Source: a virus | DNA length: 64,000 nt | Reading direction: 5' to 3' (one strand) | Virus record (IMG/VR): IMGVR_UViG_3300043331_001086 | Coordinates: 1 to 64,000 of that record | Shown: positions 8,282-16,773 of the stretch, piece after piece | Position numbering within the stretch: position 1 is the first letter of the stretch | Layout of the letters: each line of letters starts with the position of its first letter | Program-made: the position numbers and the translations under genes | The notes under the pieces: model-generated | What the model was told of the DNA's origin: nothing | Database searches by the model: none | Seen by the model: only the letters and a program-made list of their open reading frames with translations

Positions 8282-9955
8282 ATGCATCTCCCGGTGACGG
8301 TCATCCCCAGGGATGCGCTCCGGCTCGTGGTCACCCAGGGGGCGGAACTCCCGAACCGCACGCTCACCTGGCTGAACCCGGCCACCGGCGCACCGATCCC
8401 CTTCGCCAGCGACCCGCACACCTTCGAGCTCCGTGTTGCCGCGGGGGACACGATGTTCGTCAAGACCGGCGGGATCGTCGGTGTCGACGGCGACCCGAAC
8501 GTGATGATCAGCTTCGCGGCCGACGAGTTGCTGATGCTCGCGCCCGCCCACTACCCGGCCCAGCTGTGGGCCCGGCAACAGTCGACGGGTCTCGACCAGG
8601 ACCCCATCAACATCCGGCTCGTGGTCGAGCACGGCATCTCGTCCGAGGACATGGTGCCGTTCCCCGCCGCCGCGCCGGCCGAGGCGTTCAACGTCCTGGC
8701 CCCCGGGATGGTGGCCCGCACCCGGGCCCTGCTCGCCGAGGCCGCGACCCGGCGGGTGTTCGTGCAGGCGTGGGGCGGATCGGTCACCCAGGGCGACCCC
8801 GGCGCCTCGGATCCGCTCACGACCGCGTGGCCGTGGATCCTCGCCGCGGCCCTGCGCGACCGGTACGGCAACGGGGGGAGCGGCTACTGGAACGTCGGCT
8901 ACGCGGCCCGCACCGGCAGCTGGGTGATCCAGGGCTGGCCCGGGTTCGGGGCCGGGGAGTGGCGCGCCACCGCCGCGGCCACGATCACGTGGGCCGACGT
9001 CGTGGGCACCACCGTGCGGATCTACCACCGGAACGTCGGCGTCACCGGCAGCTTCCGGTGGCGGATCGACGGCGGCTCGTTCACGGTCGTGACCCCACCG
9101 ACCGGGTTCGGACTCGAGCCCGGCACCGTCGAGGTGACCGGGCTGGCCGACGGACCTCACACCGTCGAGGTGGAGTGGGTGTCCGGGACCGTCGGGATCA
9201 ACGGGGTCGAGGGCCGGCGCGCCACCGGCGTGATCATGCAGGTCTGCGCGGTTGGCGGCCGGGGGTTCACCGACTACGACCGGAAGGCCGTCCGCCGGGC
9301 CGCGATCGGCATCACCAACGCGTCGCAGACCATCACGTCCACCGCGCCCGGCCACTTCACGAGCTCGGACGTCGGCCGGTTCCTGCACACCTTCGCCGGG
9401 GGCGCCGGGATCCCGACGGACGCGTCGATCACCGCCGTGGCGTCGGCGACGTCCGCGACCATCTCCGCGCCGGCGACCGCGACCGGCACCCGCACTGTCG
9501 ACTTCTGCATCGGGCGCCCGTCCGACGAGGGCTGGCCGTCCATCACTCGCGGCAACGTGTTCGCCCCGGGCCTGCTCGACACCGGTACCCCCGGGGCCGA
9601 TCTGATGATCTGCGAGTTCGGGATCAACGACGGCGGCGGCGGGGACACGACCCTCGACCGGGCCGGGCGCGGGATCGACAAGGTGCTCGGCTCGGCCGCT
9701 GGACCTCGCGAGGTGGTCGTGATGGGCGGGCATCACGGCCTGTTCTCAGACCAGTCCGGGCCCTACATCATGCGCGGGCTCGGGCAGGCCGTGGCCGCCG
9801 CGTGCTCGGGTGCGTACGTCGACATCTGGGGGCGGGGCCGCCGGTCCTTCACGTTCTGGAACGACGCGGGCCACTTCTTTGACCCGGTGCACCCCTCGGA
9901 CTCGGGGCACGCCATCATGGCCGAGGCCCTCATCGACCTGCTGGTCGGAGCCTGA
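8282..9955 (+). CDS. SGNH/GDSL-type esterase tail protein
   Basis: A 557-aa protein. The first ~135 residues look like a beta-rich virion-attachment domain. An SGNH hydrolase follows: nucleophile block W164-G-G-S167-V-T-Q, oxyanion block F446-G-I-N449-D, and D534-P-V-H537 as the Asp/His pair. Between the first and later blocks lie a carbohydrate-binding-like region (~240-330) and a short tail-spike-like collar (TSTAPGHFTSSDVGRF). The likely role is de-acylation of host surface glycans or envelope esters during adsorption. The start is the ATG at 8282. Confidence 0.8.
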   Translation: MHLPVTVIPRDALRLVVTQGAELPNRTLTWLNPATGAPIPFASDPHTFELRVAAGDTMFVKTGGIVGVDGDPNVMISFAADELLMLAPAHYPAQLWARQQSTGLDQDPINIRLVVEHGISSEDMVPFPAAAPAEAFNVLAPGMVARTRALLAEAATRRVFVQAWGGSVTQGDPGASDPLTTAWPWILAAALRDRYGNGGSGYWNVGYAARTGSWVIQGWPGFGAGEWRATAAATITWADVVGTTVRIYHRNVGVTGSFRWRIDGGSFTVVTPPTGFGLEPGTVEVTGLADGPHTVEVEWVSGTVGINGVEGRRATGVIMQVCAVGGRGFTDYDRKAVRRAAIGITNASQTITSTAPGHFTSSDVGRFLHTFAGGAGIPTDASITAVASATSATISAPATATGTRTVDFCIGRPSDEGWPSITRGNVFAPGLLDTGTPGADLMICEFGINDGGGGDTTLDRAGRGIDKVLGSAAGPREVVVMGGHHGLFSDQSGPYIMRGLGQAVAAACSGAYVDIWGRGRRSFTFWNDAGHFFDPVHPSDSGHAIMAEALIDLLVGA

Positions 9956-10133
9956 ACAGGCGCAGCGCCCGGAACCCTCGAGCGCGGCACCGCGGGCAGT
10001 GCCCCTTGCCCCGCCGCCCACACGCCGGGCACGTCGCCGGCACCGCCCTGCGCACCGGCCCCAGAGCGCGCCCGTCTGACGTCCAGCACCACCGGCACCC
10101 CGACAGGCCGTGAGCACACCGGACCCCGGGCAC
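9930..10133 (-). CDS. zinc-ribbon mini-protein on the opposite strand
   Basis: A 67-aa minus-strand frame overlapping the end of the SGNH gene by 26 bases. Cysteines are arranged C6, C13-x2-C16, C35-x2-C38 and C46-x2-C49 (CPACGRRGKGHCPRC), a convincing zinc-ribbon layout. The GTG start lies six bases after TAGCCT (10145-10140), the leaderless pattern seen at other genes here. It probably binds DNA, RNA or protein. Sitting antisense between two structural genes, it may also affect their expression. No family is named. Confidence 0.5.
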   Translation of the reverse strand: MPGVRCAHGLSGCRWCWTSDGRALGPVRRAVPATCPACGRRGKGHCPRCRARGFRALRLFRLRPAGR

Positions 10134-10314
10134 GACACGAGGCTACCCGGCCAGGGTGCTTGACAGCCGGTCGCGCTCGTGGCGAGACTCTCCCCCGAGA
10201 CACCACCCGCGTCGGGAGCCTGGCCTAGCCGCCCCGCCGAGGGCCCGCTCGATCTGGTCGAGCCGTTCGGATGGCACGCGCCACGCGTGCCGGACCTGAA
10301 ACGAGGACCAGACG
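10134..10314 (+). promoter_or_regulatory. leader of the major capsid gene with hairpin
   Basis: A non-coding leader. It contains TTGACA at 10160-10165 with a weak GAGACT 18 bases further on, a perfect hairpin GGCACGCG/CGCGTGCC at 10273-10280 and 10284-10291 with a CCA loop, and a purine-rich ribosome-binding site (AACGAGGA) before the ATG at 10315. The hairpin has no T-tract, so it is more likely an RNA-stability or translation element than a terminator. Confidence 0.4.
10140..10145 (-). promoter_or_regulatory. TAGCCT -10 element for minus-strand zinc-ribbon gene
   Basis: Read on the minus strand, TAGCCT is followed after six bases by the GTG start of the 67-aa gene, matching the TANNNT-to-start spacing found elsewhere in the window. 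Confidence 0.4.
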
Positions 10315-12255
10315 ATGCGCGAGACCTTCACCCTGGCGACCGACAGCACGCACGGCATGGTGTGGCTCCACACCTCCGGTCGCCGCTACCCGGTCATCAC
10401 CGGTGGCGACGGCGAGCAGACCGAGGGCGAGCCGTTCCAGATCCCCGAGGATCTGACGACACTGGACGACGCCGACCTGGCGGCCATCACCGAGCGGGCA
10501 CAGGCCGCGCTCGACGTGCTGGTCGAGAACGCCGAGGCGGGCCGGGCCGAGGGCCAGCTGCCATCCCAGGACGACGTGCAGACGGCCCGGGACCTGGCCG
10601 GCGCGATCAACGACCTCAAGGCCGAGCGGGAGAGCCGCGACAACGCCGCGGCAGAGCGGGATCGAGAGTTCCAGGAGGCCGTCGCCTCGGCCCGTCCCAC
10701 CGCGTCCGACACCGGTGACGGTGGCGACGACGGCGGTGAGGGGACCGACGGGGGCGACGGCGAGGGCGCTGGGGAGGGCGGCGGTGACACCGGTGACGAC
10801 GGCGCCGGTGAGGACGGCGGGGCCGGTCAGGAGGCGAGCGAGGGGGAGCTCGTGAACGCCGCCGCTGGCCGGTCCCGTGGTCCGCTGCGTGTCGCGGTCA
10901 CCCCGCGCCGGCCCACGCTCAACCCGTCGCTGCGGGACATCGGGCGCAACGCCCCGGACCCCGGCGTCGAGGACCGGCGCCCGAACGTGGTGATCACCGC
11001 CGCGGCGGACGTGCCCCACTTCGCGAACGGGGAGACGATCGCCACGCTCGAGGACCTGGCGAAGGCCGCGACGGCGAAGGCCAACAGCCTCGGCGTCGGC
11101 AACGGCAACCCGCACTTCGTCCCGCTGGCGAAGATCAAGCGGGCGTTCCCGACGGTGTTCGACGCGGACCAGATGACCCCGCAGCAGGTGCGGGGCGCGT
11201 GGGACGACATGGTGGAGCCCTGGCTCAAGGCCGCCGGGGGCATGGAGGCCCTCGTCGCCGCTGGTGGCTGGTGCGCCCCGTCGGAGATCCGCTACGAGTT
11301 CTTCAACATCACCGACGTGGCGGGCATGGTCGACCTGCCCACCTTCGGCGTGAACCGCGGCGGGCTCAAGTGGCCCCAGTCGCTGAGCCTGTTCGACATC
11401 TTCGCCGCCGCCGGTGGCGCGGCGTCGGGCCTGGCGACGAACGCCACGATGCCGTGGGAGTGGACCGAGACCGACGACATCGCGGCGTCGACCGGCTCCC
11501 CGCAGAAGGCCTGCCTGCGTCCCGCGTGCCCCAGCTTCGATGAGGCCCGGCTCCGGGTGTTCGGCCTGTGCGTCACGGCCGGCAACCTCACCGAGGACGC
11601 GTTCCCGGAGCTCATCCAGGACTTCATTGCGAAGGTGGTCGTCGCCCACGCCCGGGTGATCAACCGGCGTCTGCTGCTGCAGATGGCCGCCGCGTCCACC
11701 GCCACGACCCCGACCGTCTCCGGTGAGACCGCGGTCACCGCGGCCATGGGCGGCCTCGAGCTCAACGCCATCGACTACCGGGAGAAGCACGGGATGGCCC
11801 CCGAGGCCGTCCTCGAGGTGGTCCTCCCGTCGTGGATCCGGGGCGTGTGGCGCTCGGACCTCGCGAAGCGCAACGGCGAGGCGAACCTCGAGGTGGCCGA
11901 CGCGCAGCTGATGGACATGCTCGACGTCCGTCGCCTGCGCGGCCAGTTCGTGCAGGACTGGCAGACCCGCCTCGCCACCGGCATCGCGCCCGTGGGCGGC
12001 GGCATCCCGACGAACTGGCCGACGACCGTCCAGGCGATGATGTACGCGCCGGCGACGTTCGGTCGGGGCAACGGGATGACCCTCGACCTCGGCGTGGTCC
12101 GCGACTCGGTGCTCAACCGGTCGAACGACCACACGGCCGCATGGTCGGAGGAGGCCACGATGCTGGCGAAGTTCGGCCACGAGTCCCGGCTCATCACGCT
12201 CAACTCGGTCGCCGGTGGTGCCACCGGTGCCCAGGCCGCCCACACCGGCGCCTGA
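10315..12255 (+). CDS. major capsid protein with fused N-terminal scaffold-like region
   Basis: A 646-aa protein. Residues ~35-125 are helical and coiled-coil-like (AAITERAQAALDVLVENAEAG). Residues ~130-185 are an acidic Gly/Asp/Glu linker. Residues ~190-646 have the length and composition of an HK97-fold capsid protein (PTLNPSLRDIGR, VDLPTFGVNRGGLKWP, DYREKHGM, VVLPSWIRGVWRSDLA). The N-terminal part probably serves as a built-in scaffold domain (like the HK97 delta domain) and would be removed by the upstream protease. It forms the head shell. The start is the ATG at 10315 after a good ribosome-binding site. Confidence 0.85.
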   Translation: MRETFTLATDSTHGMVWLHTSGRRYPVITGGDGEQTEGEPFQIPEDLTTLDDADLAAITERAQAALDVLVENAEAGRAEGQLPSQDDVQTARDLAGAINDLKAERESRDNAAAERDREFQEAVASARPTASDTGDGGDDGGEGTDGGDGEGAGEGGGDTGDDGAGEDGGAGQEASEGELVNAAAGRSRGPLRVAVTPRRPTLNPSLRDIGRNAPDPGVEDRRPNVVITAAADVPHFANGETIATLEDLAKAATAKANSLGVGNGNPHFVPLAKIKRAFPTVFDADQMTPQQVRGAWDDMVEPWLKAAGGMEALVAAGGWCAPSEIRYEFFNITDVAGMVDLPTFGVNRGGLKWPQSLSLFDIFAAAGGAASGLATNATMPWEWTETDDIAASTGSPQKACLRPACPSFDEARLRVFGLCVTAGNLTEDAFPELIQDFIAKVVVAHARVINRRLLLQMAAASTATTPTVSGETAVTAAMGGLELNAIDYREKHGMAPEAVLEVVLPSWIRGVWRSDLAKRNGEANLEVADAQLMDMLDVRRLRGQFVQDWQTRLATGIAPVGGGIPTNWPTTVQAMMYAPATFGRGNGMTLDLGVVRDSVLNRSNDHTAAWSEEATMLAKFGHESRLITLNSVAGGATGAQAAHTGA

Positions 12256-12298
12256 TCCGAGGGCGACGTGAACCCACGACCCACAGGGGAGGTGACCG

Positions 12299-13219
12299 GT
12301 GCCCGCTAACACGCCGTTCGTGGTGGTGGACGGGCCCCGGTTCACGCCCCTGGGGTACGGGCTCCTGGCCGCCGCTCAGGTGGTGGACGACCCGAACCCC
12401 CACTGGCAGGTCGGCACGAAGTTCCAGCCCGACGCCTGCGACGCGGGCAAGGCCGTCACGACGTTCTGCGTCGCGGGGGGCCCGGCCACCGGCACCGGCG
12501 AGAAGATCCCGACGGTCACCGGCGCCGGGTCCTCGGCGGCTGAGCCGTTCACTGTGTACGCGTTCCACAACTGCTCGCCGGTCGGGTGGGGGGACGACCT
12601 CACCGACTACCAGGCTCGGGCCACCCGGCAGCTGGACCGCGGCGAGGGGCGCGTGGTCGAGCGGATGTTCTGGACGGGGACGCCCGACGTCGGGCCGACG
12701 ATCTTCCCGCACCTCGCCCACGACGCGACGGTCACCGCGACGGCCGACGGCGCCTCGACCGTCACCCTGCAGACCGCCGCGAGCGTGGTCACCGGCGGGA
12801 CGGCGGTCACCCCGGTCGTCGCGCTCTCACTCCTCGAGGGGGCCCTCGCCTCGTGCTACGGCGGCGAGGGTGTGATCCACGTCCCGTTCGCCGCGGTCGC
12901 GCTCCTCGCCGAGCATGGCCTGCTCCGCGTCCAGGGACCCCAGCTGCGCACGCTCGGCGGGCACATCGTGGCCGCCCACGCGGCCGGGTCGACACACGGC
13001 CCCAACGGGTCACCGGCGTCGGCCGGGGAGGCCTGGTGGTACGCCACCGGCGCTGTGGTGGCCCGCCGGAGCGCGATCAAGCCGACCGGCGTGCGGTCGG
13101 CCCGGGACTTCCTCGGCCGGCGCGACAACTCGACGGTGTTCGTGGTCGAGCGGACCTTCGTCATCGACTGGGACTGCTGCCACTTCGCCGCCCAGGTGGA
13201 CATGGCAGGCGGGGCGTGA
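12299..13219 (+). CDS. conserved structural protein following the capsid gene
   Basis: A 306-aa protein with GTG start behind GGGGAGGTG. It contains a segment reminiscent of capsid/encapsulin-like proteins (EGVIHVPFAAVALLAEHGL, QLRTLGGHIVAAHAAG) and later AWWYATGAVVARRS. Such proteins commonly follow the capsid gene in actinophages. It is probably a minor capsid, cement or portal-proximal head component. Stop and next start overlap (TGATG). Confidence 0.65.
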   Translation: MPANTPFVVVDGPRFTPLGYGLLAAAQVVDDPNPHWQVGTKFQPDACDAGKAVTTFCVAGGPATGTGEKIPTVTGAGSSAAEPFTVYAFHNCSPVGWGDDLTDYQARATRQLDRGEGRVVERMFWTGTPDVGPTIFPHLAHDATVTATADGASTVTLQTAASVVTGGTAVTPVVALSLLEGALASCYGGEGVIHVPFAAVALLAEHGLLRVQGPQLRTLGGHIVAAHAAGSTHGPNGSPASAGEAWWYATGAVVARRSAIKPTGVRSARDFLGRRDNSTVFVVERTFVIDWDCCHFAAQVDMAGGA

Positions 13220-13644
13220 TGATCGGCGACCGCCTACAGGTTGGCGACAACCGCTTCGACTACGTGATCGGCCTGCTGATCGACGGGGGCCTGGTCCCAG
13301 ACGTGGACTTCATGCCCACCGGCGGCAACGAGGTGCTGATCGCCCAGGGGGCCTGGCCCCGCCTCGACGCCGACACCCAGCATGAGATCACCCGGTTCGT
13401 GCCGGGCATCAAGATCGTCCCTGAGCCTCCCGGTGGTGGGGACGACCCCGAGGCCCTGACGGAGCACGGGGGTTCGTCTCCGTCGGGCCGAGGGGACACC
13501 GGCGACGTCCCGGTGGCGCCGCCGCGGTCAGGGGCGGGCTCGGGGCGCGATGCCTGGGCCAGCTACGCCCGCGAGCTCGGCCTTGAGGTGACCCCGGACC
13601 TCAACCGTGACGACATCATCGCTCTCGTGGAGGAGTCACCATGA
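13219..13644 (+). CDS. head-tail connector-region protein with SAP-like C-terminus
   Basis: A 141-aa protein. The N-terminal ~70 residues form a compact domain (DNRFDYVIGLLIDGGLV). A Gly/Ser/Pro linker follows, and a C-terminal SAP/LEM-like helix pair (WASYARELGLEVTPDLNRDD, IIALVEE). This C-terminal motif recurs in small connector-region proteins of actinophages and may mediate protein or DNA contact at the head vertex. ATG overlaps the preceding stop; the gene overlaps the next by 4 bp. Confidence 0.6.
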   Translation: MIGDRLQVGDNRFDYVIGLLIDGGLVPDVDFMPTGGNEVLIAQGAWPRLDADTQHEITRFVPGIKIVPEPPGGGDDPEALTEHGGSSPSGRGDTGDVPVAPPRSGAGSGRDAWASYARELGLEVTPDLNRDDIIALVEESP

Positions 13645-14294
13645 CCGCTGAGTGCATCGCCCCGATCCAGGGGACCCTGGCCCGGATCATCCGGGAGAAC
13701 GTCTGCGGGCTGCCGGTCACCGGCGCCGGGTCGCTCCTCGTGTTCGAGGGCTTCGTGCAGGTGCAGGTGGAGCCCCAGTACGAGGACGGCACGGTCTACC
13801 GGAAGCGCAACGCCCAGGGCGTGAACTGCGTCAACCGGCGCGGCAACGACCAGTTCGAGCGCGACCAGCTGACCATCGAGTTCTGCGCCATCAACCCCGA
13901 CGGCGTGGCCATCACGACCGGCCAGTCGATCATCACGTCGGGCGCGCCGGCGTCGGGCCTGGGGTTCTGGGTGAAGGAAGGGCCCATCTCGGCCCGGTGG
14001 TCCCTCGAGGTGTGGCAGGCCGACTCCGAGACCTGCACCGGTGCCACCCCGCGGTACGCCTACCACGCGTGGCCCCACCTCGCCGCGGGGCGGCTCAACT
14101 CCTTCACGATCCAGGACGACAACATCGAGTGGTCGATCACGGCGTCGACGGAGAAGGCCAACACGGCGTGGGCGCCTCCACTCCCGTCGCCGATCCCACT
14201 GCCGGTCCCGCTCAACGCGCACCGCGGGTTCTACATCACCCGCGTCACGCCGCCAGCGGTCACGGGACCGGACTGCGGCGCGCAGACCCTGTAG
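13641..14294 (+). CDS. probable major tail (tube) protein
   Basis: A 217-aa beta-rich protein with an ATG overlapping the previous stop. The central part (EGFVQVQVEPQYEDGTVYRK, QLTIEFCAINPDGV, GFWVKEGPISARWSLEVW) has the length and alternating beta pattern of siphovirus tail-tube proteins, and the C-terminal NAHRGFYITRVTPP strand would close the fold. Gene order (capsid, connectors, tube-like, completion genes, chaperones, tape measure) is unusual because the tube normally lies just before the chaperones. A connector or neck function is therefore the alternative. Confidence 0.55.
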   Translation: MTAECIAPIQGTLARIIRENVCGLPVTGAGSLLVFEGFVQVQVEPQYEDGTVYRKRNAQGVNCVNRRGNDQFERDQLTIEFCAINPDGVAITTGQSIITSGAPASGLGFWVKEGPISARWSLEVWQADSETCTGATPRYAYHAWPHLAAGRLNSFTIQDDNIEWSITASTEKANTAWAPPLPSPIPLPVPLNAHRGFYITRVTPPAVTGPDCGAQTL

Positions 14295-14311
14295 CCATGG
14301 CCGCCTGAGCC

Positions 14312-15121
14312 GTGGAACCGGTCCCCCTCTGCCAGCCCTGGCCCATCTCGGGCTGCGCCACCCTCGAAGGGTTCAACCCGGCCGTCACCGGTGTCGGGAT
14401 GATGGCCGCCTCCGAGCTCCTGTGGGCCGCGTCGGGCCGCCAGTTCGGTACCTGCGAGGTGGTCATGCGGCCGTGCTCGCGGTCGTGCATGGACCAGCCC
14501 TTCGGCGGGTGGTGGTGGCGGTCCGAGGGGTTCCACGGCGGCTGGCCGTACGGCCCGGTCCACGGGGGCTGGGTGGCGGCTGTGTGCGGCTCCTGCACCG
14601 GGGGGTGTAGTTGTACCTCCGCGGCCCAGCTGGCCCTCCCTGCGGCCGTACAGGCGGTCTCAGAGGTGACCATCGACGGCGCGGTCCTGCCGCCGTCGGG
14701 TTACGCGTTCTACCCGGGGCCCGGCCTGCCGCGCCTCGTCCGGAGCGACGGGGGTGAGTGGCCGTTCTGCCAGGACTGGGGGGCGTTCGCCGGGGACGGC
14801 GTGTTCGAGGTGACGCCCGTGTTCGGGCAGGCCGTCCCTGCGCTGGGCGCGCTCGCCATGGGCGAGGTGCTTCCCGAGGTGCTCAAGGCCTGCAAGGGCG
14901 ACGACTGCCGTCTCCCCGCGGGCACCGTCCGGTCGAAGGTCCGCCAGGGGGTTCAGAAGGTGTTCGTAGACCCCGCGGTCCTCGAGAAGGGCCGGACCGG
15001 CCTGCCCCTCACCGACCGGTTCCTCCACGCGTTCAACCCCGACGGGTTGACCTCGGGCGCCCGGGTGTGGAACCCGGACGAGATCCTCGACGGGGGTCCG
15101 TGGCGAGAGGCCCCGACGTGA
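14312..15121 (+). CDS. head-to-tail adaptor-like protein, Cys-rich
   Basis: A 269-aa protein. The N-terminal part resembles actinophage head-to-tail adaptors: LCQPWPISGCATLEGF, AASELLWAASGRQFGTCEV, then a Trp/Gly section (GGWWWRSEGFHGGW). A Cys cluster (CGSCTGGCSC) and a beta domain (VSEVTIDGAVLPPSGYAF) follow. The C-terminus has a helical KVRQGVQKVFVDP segment. It likely forms the ring that joins portal to tail. The start is GTG at 14312; the end overlaps the next GTG. Confidence 0.65.
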   Translation: MEPVPLCQPWPISGCATLEGFNPAVTGVGMMAASELLWAASGRQFGTCEVVMRPCSRSCMDQPFGGWWWRSEGFHGGWPYGPVHGGWVAAVCGSCTGGCSCTSAAQLALPAAVQAVSEVTIDGAVLPPSGYAFYPGPGLPRLVRSDGGEWPFCQDWGAFAGDGVFEVTPVFGQAVPALGALAMGEVLPEVLKACKGDDCRLPAGTVRSKVRQGVQKVFVDPAVLEKGRTGLPLTDRFLHAFNPDGLTSGARVWNPDEILDGGPWREAPT

Positions 15122-15624
15122 TCCAGGCGTCGGCGCTGACCGCGCTCAAGTTCGGGATCCTCGACGCGGTGAGCTACCAGCTGTCCCTGACCCCGGCCGA
15201 GGCGCCGGCGCGGGCCGCGGTGTACCCGGGCGCGGTGGTGCCGTGGGACGACTGCGAGTGTGGGCTCCTGGCCGTCCACCACGCCTCGATCTACCCGTCG
15301 AAGTCGTTCCCCGAGGTGGACCGGACCGGCCCGTTCAACGGGCGCTGTGAGCCGACCTGGTGGGTCGTGGACATCCGGGTGACCGTGGCCCGCTGTGTGC
15401 CCGAGACCGACACCGAGGACCCACCCACGGTCGAGGCCGTGAACGACGCCGCGATCATCGCCGACCGGGACGTCGAGGCCATGCTCGCCGGGGTCGAGTG
15501 CGCGCTCGCCTCACACACCCGCCGGGTGGTCGCGGTCGCGCCCGGTGGGCCCGAGGGGCAGTGCGCCGCCCACGAGCTCTCGGTGCTGGTCGGGTTCCCG
15601 AACTGCCCGGCGGTGTGTCCCTGA
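15118..15624 (+). CDS. head-tail joining / tail terminator-like protein
   Basis: A 168-aa protein with GTG start overlapping the previous stop by 4 bp. A central WDDCECGLLAVHH and WWVVDIRVTVARC precede a helical DVEAMLAGVECALASH segment, the strand-helix pattern of neck or tail-terminator proteins of similar length. It lies between the adaptor and the HK97 gp10-like gene. Assignment rests on size and order. Confidence 0.5.
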   Translation: MIQASALTALKFGILDAVSYQLSLTPAEAPARAAVYPGAVVPWDDCECGLLAVHHASIYPSKSFPEVDRTGPFNGRCEPTWWVVDIRVTVARCVPETDTEDPPTVEAVNDAAIIADRDVEAMLAGVECALASHTRRVVAVAPGGPEGQCAAHELSVLVGFPNCPAVCP

Positions 15625-15986
15625 TGGCCAAGATCAACCGTGGCGAGCGCAACCGGATCGTGCTGTCCCCGACGGGGCCGGTGGCCCGGGACCTCGCGCG
15701 GCGCGCCGAGCGGGTCGTGTCCCGGGCGAAGGTGCTCTGCCCCGTGGACACCGGCCGTCTGCGCGCGTCGATCGTGTCGACCCGCCCCGCGCCGAAAGGC
15801 ACCGGCCTGTCGGTGAAGATCGGCGCCGGCCGGGTGGTCGGCACGAACGTCGAGTACGCGCTCGCCGTGCACGAAGGCGCGGCCGGGCCCGGGGCCCCCC
15901 GGTCGTGGCGGATCGCCGCATCACGCGGGGGTGGGCCCCCGGCTCGTAGATTCCTCACGAATGCACTCCCCGCGATGCGGGGCTGA
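15624..15986 (+). CDS. HK97 gp10-like tail-completion protein
   Basis: A 120-aa basic protein. It carries the characteristic CPVDTGRLRASI motif, followed by VEYALAVHEG and a C-terminal RRFLTNAL segment, matching the HK97 gp10/head-tail connector family in length and motif order. The family acts at the neck or in tail completion. ATG overlaps the upstream TGA. Confidence 0.75.
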   Translation: MAKINRGERNRIVLSPTGPVARDLARRAERVVSRAKVLCPVDTGRLRASIVSTRPAPKGTGLSVKIGAGRVVGTNVEYALAVHEGAAGPGAPRSWRIAASRGGGPPARRFLTNALPAMRG

Positions 15987-16000
15987 CACCGGGAGACGAC

Positions 16001-16498
16001 ATGGACATCGAGATCAAGGACCACTCAGACCTCAAGAGCGACAAGCGGGTACGGATCCCGCTCAACGGCGAGACCTACTACGCCCGGGCCTACGTCCCGG
16101 CCGAGGTGACCCTCGCCGCGGTCGGCGCGAACTCCGACCCGGCGGCGATGAGCGCGCTGGTCGAGGCCGTCGAGGCCAACCGCGAAGGCAAGGACGTCAG
16201 CCAGGAGGTGCTGATCGAAGCGGCGAAGGCCGGGAACACGGCGACGAACCGGGCCGTCATGTTCATGCAGGCCGCGCTCGAGCCCGAGTCCGCGGCCCGG
16301 TGGGCACAGGCCATGGCGTCGTCCGGGCCCGAGTGCATCACCCTCGCTCAGGTGATGGCCGTGTACCGGGACCTGATCGCGGCGTACTCGTCCCAGGACG
16401 GTGGTGAGCCCCGCCCTACTACGCCGCGGTCATCCTCGTCGGGTGGGCGCGGCGGTCGTGGGCGCGCTTCGACGGCTGGTGCGCGTCGAAAGGGGTAG
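16001..16498 (+). CDS. tail assembly chaperone G
   Basis: A 165-aa protein immediately upstream of the tape measure. The body (RIPLNGETYYARAYVPAEVT, AGNTATNRAVMFMQAALEPE, ECITLAQVMAVYRDLIAAY) is typical of tail assembly chaperone G. From about residue 135 the product becomes Ser/Arg/Gly-rich low complexity (PRSSSSGGRGGRGR), as usual where the zero frame runs through the frameshift overlap. It is thought to bind the tape measure while the tail tube assembles. Confidence 0.75.
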   Translation: MDIEIKDHSDLKSDKRVRIPLNGETYYARAYVPAEVTLAAVGANSDPAAMSALVEAVEANREGKDVSQEVLIEAAKAGNTATNRAVMFMQAALEPESAARWAQAMASSGPECITLAQVMAVYRDLIAAYSSQDGGEPRPTTPRSSSSGGRGGRGRASTAGARRKG

Positions 16499-16755
16499 AC
16501 CCGTGCGCCCTGCCCTTCGGTCGCTTCCTCAACCTGGTCTGGTACTGGGCCACCGCGGGCGCGACCGAGGAGCAGCTAGCCGAGCTCGAAGCCGCTCTCG
16601 TGGAACCCGAACCGGTCCCGGAGCGCGACCCCGAGCTCGACAACGTGGTGGCGCTCGCGCCGGCCGGGGTCCGGCCACCGTCGTGGTGGAAGGGTGACCG
16701 GGCGGCGTTCGCCAGCAACGTGAAGGCACAGGAGCAGATGTCGAAGCTGCCGTAG
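16001..16755 (+). CDS. tail assembly chaperone GT (programmed -1 frameshift product)
   Basis: In the -1 frame a well-coded segment runs from 16408 to the TAG at 16753-16755: PPYYAAVILVGWARRSWARF, then LPFGRFLNLVWYWATAG, ending KAQEQMSKLP. It has no start codon of its own, and a TGA at 16405-16407 closes that frame upstream, so expression by -1 slippage at or after 16408 is required. The best candidate is CCT read as CCC at 16414-16417. A textbook heptamer A AAG GGG at 16489-16495 lies just before the zero-frame stop, but the codon pattern has already changed frame ~75 nt earlier. The fusion is expected to be a minor product that recruits tail tube subunits. Confidence 0.7.
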
Positions 16756-16773
16756 ACCGGGGGAGGTGAGACC

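Noticed and set aside
10225-12345. 706-aa minus-strand open frame
   Set aside because: Antisense of the capsid gene with Gly/Arg/Val/His-rich composition; the capsid frame is clearly the coding one.
16151-16158. AGCGCGCT inside the chaperone gene
   Set aside because: Within coding sequence and without a TANNNT hexamer or a gene start downstream; treated as chance.
16489-16495. AAAGGGG as the frameshift site
   Set aside because: Codon pattern and residues are already those of the -1 frame from about 16414, so slippage most likely happens earlier; kept only as an alternative.
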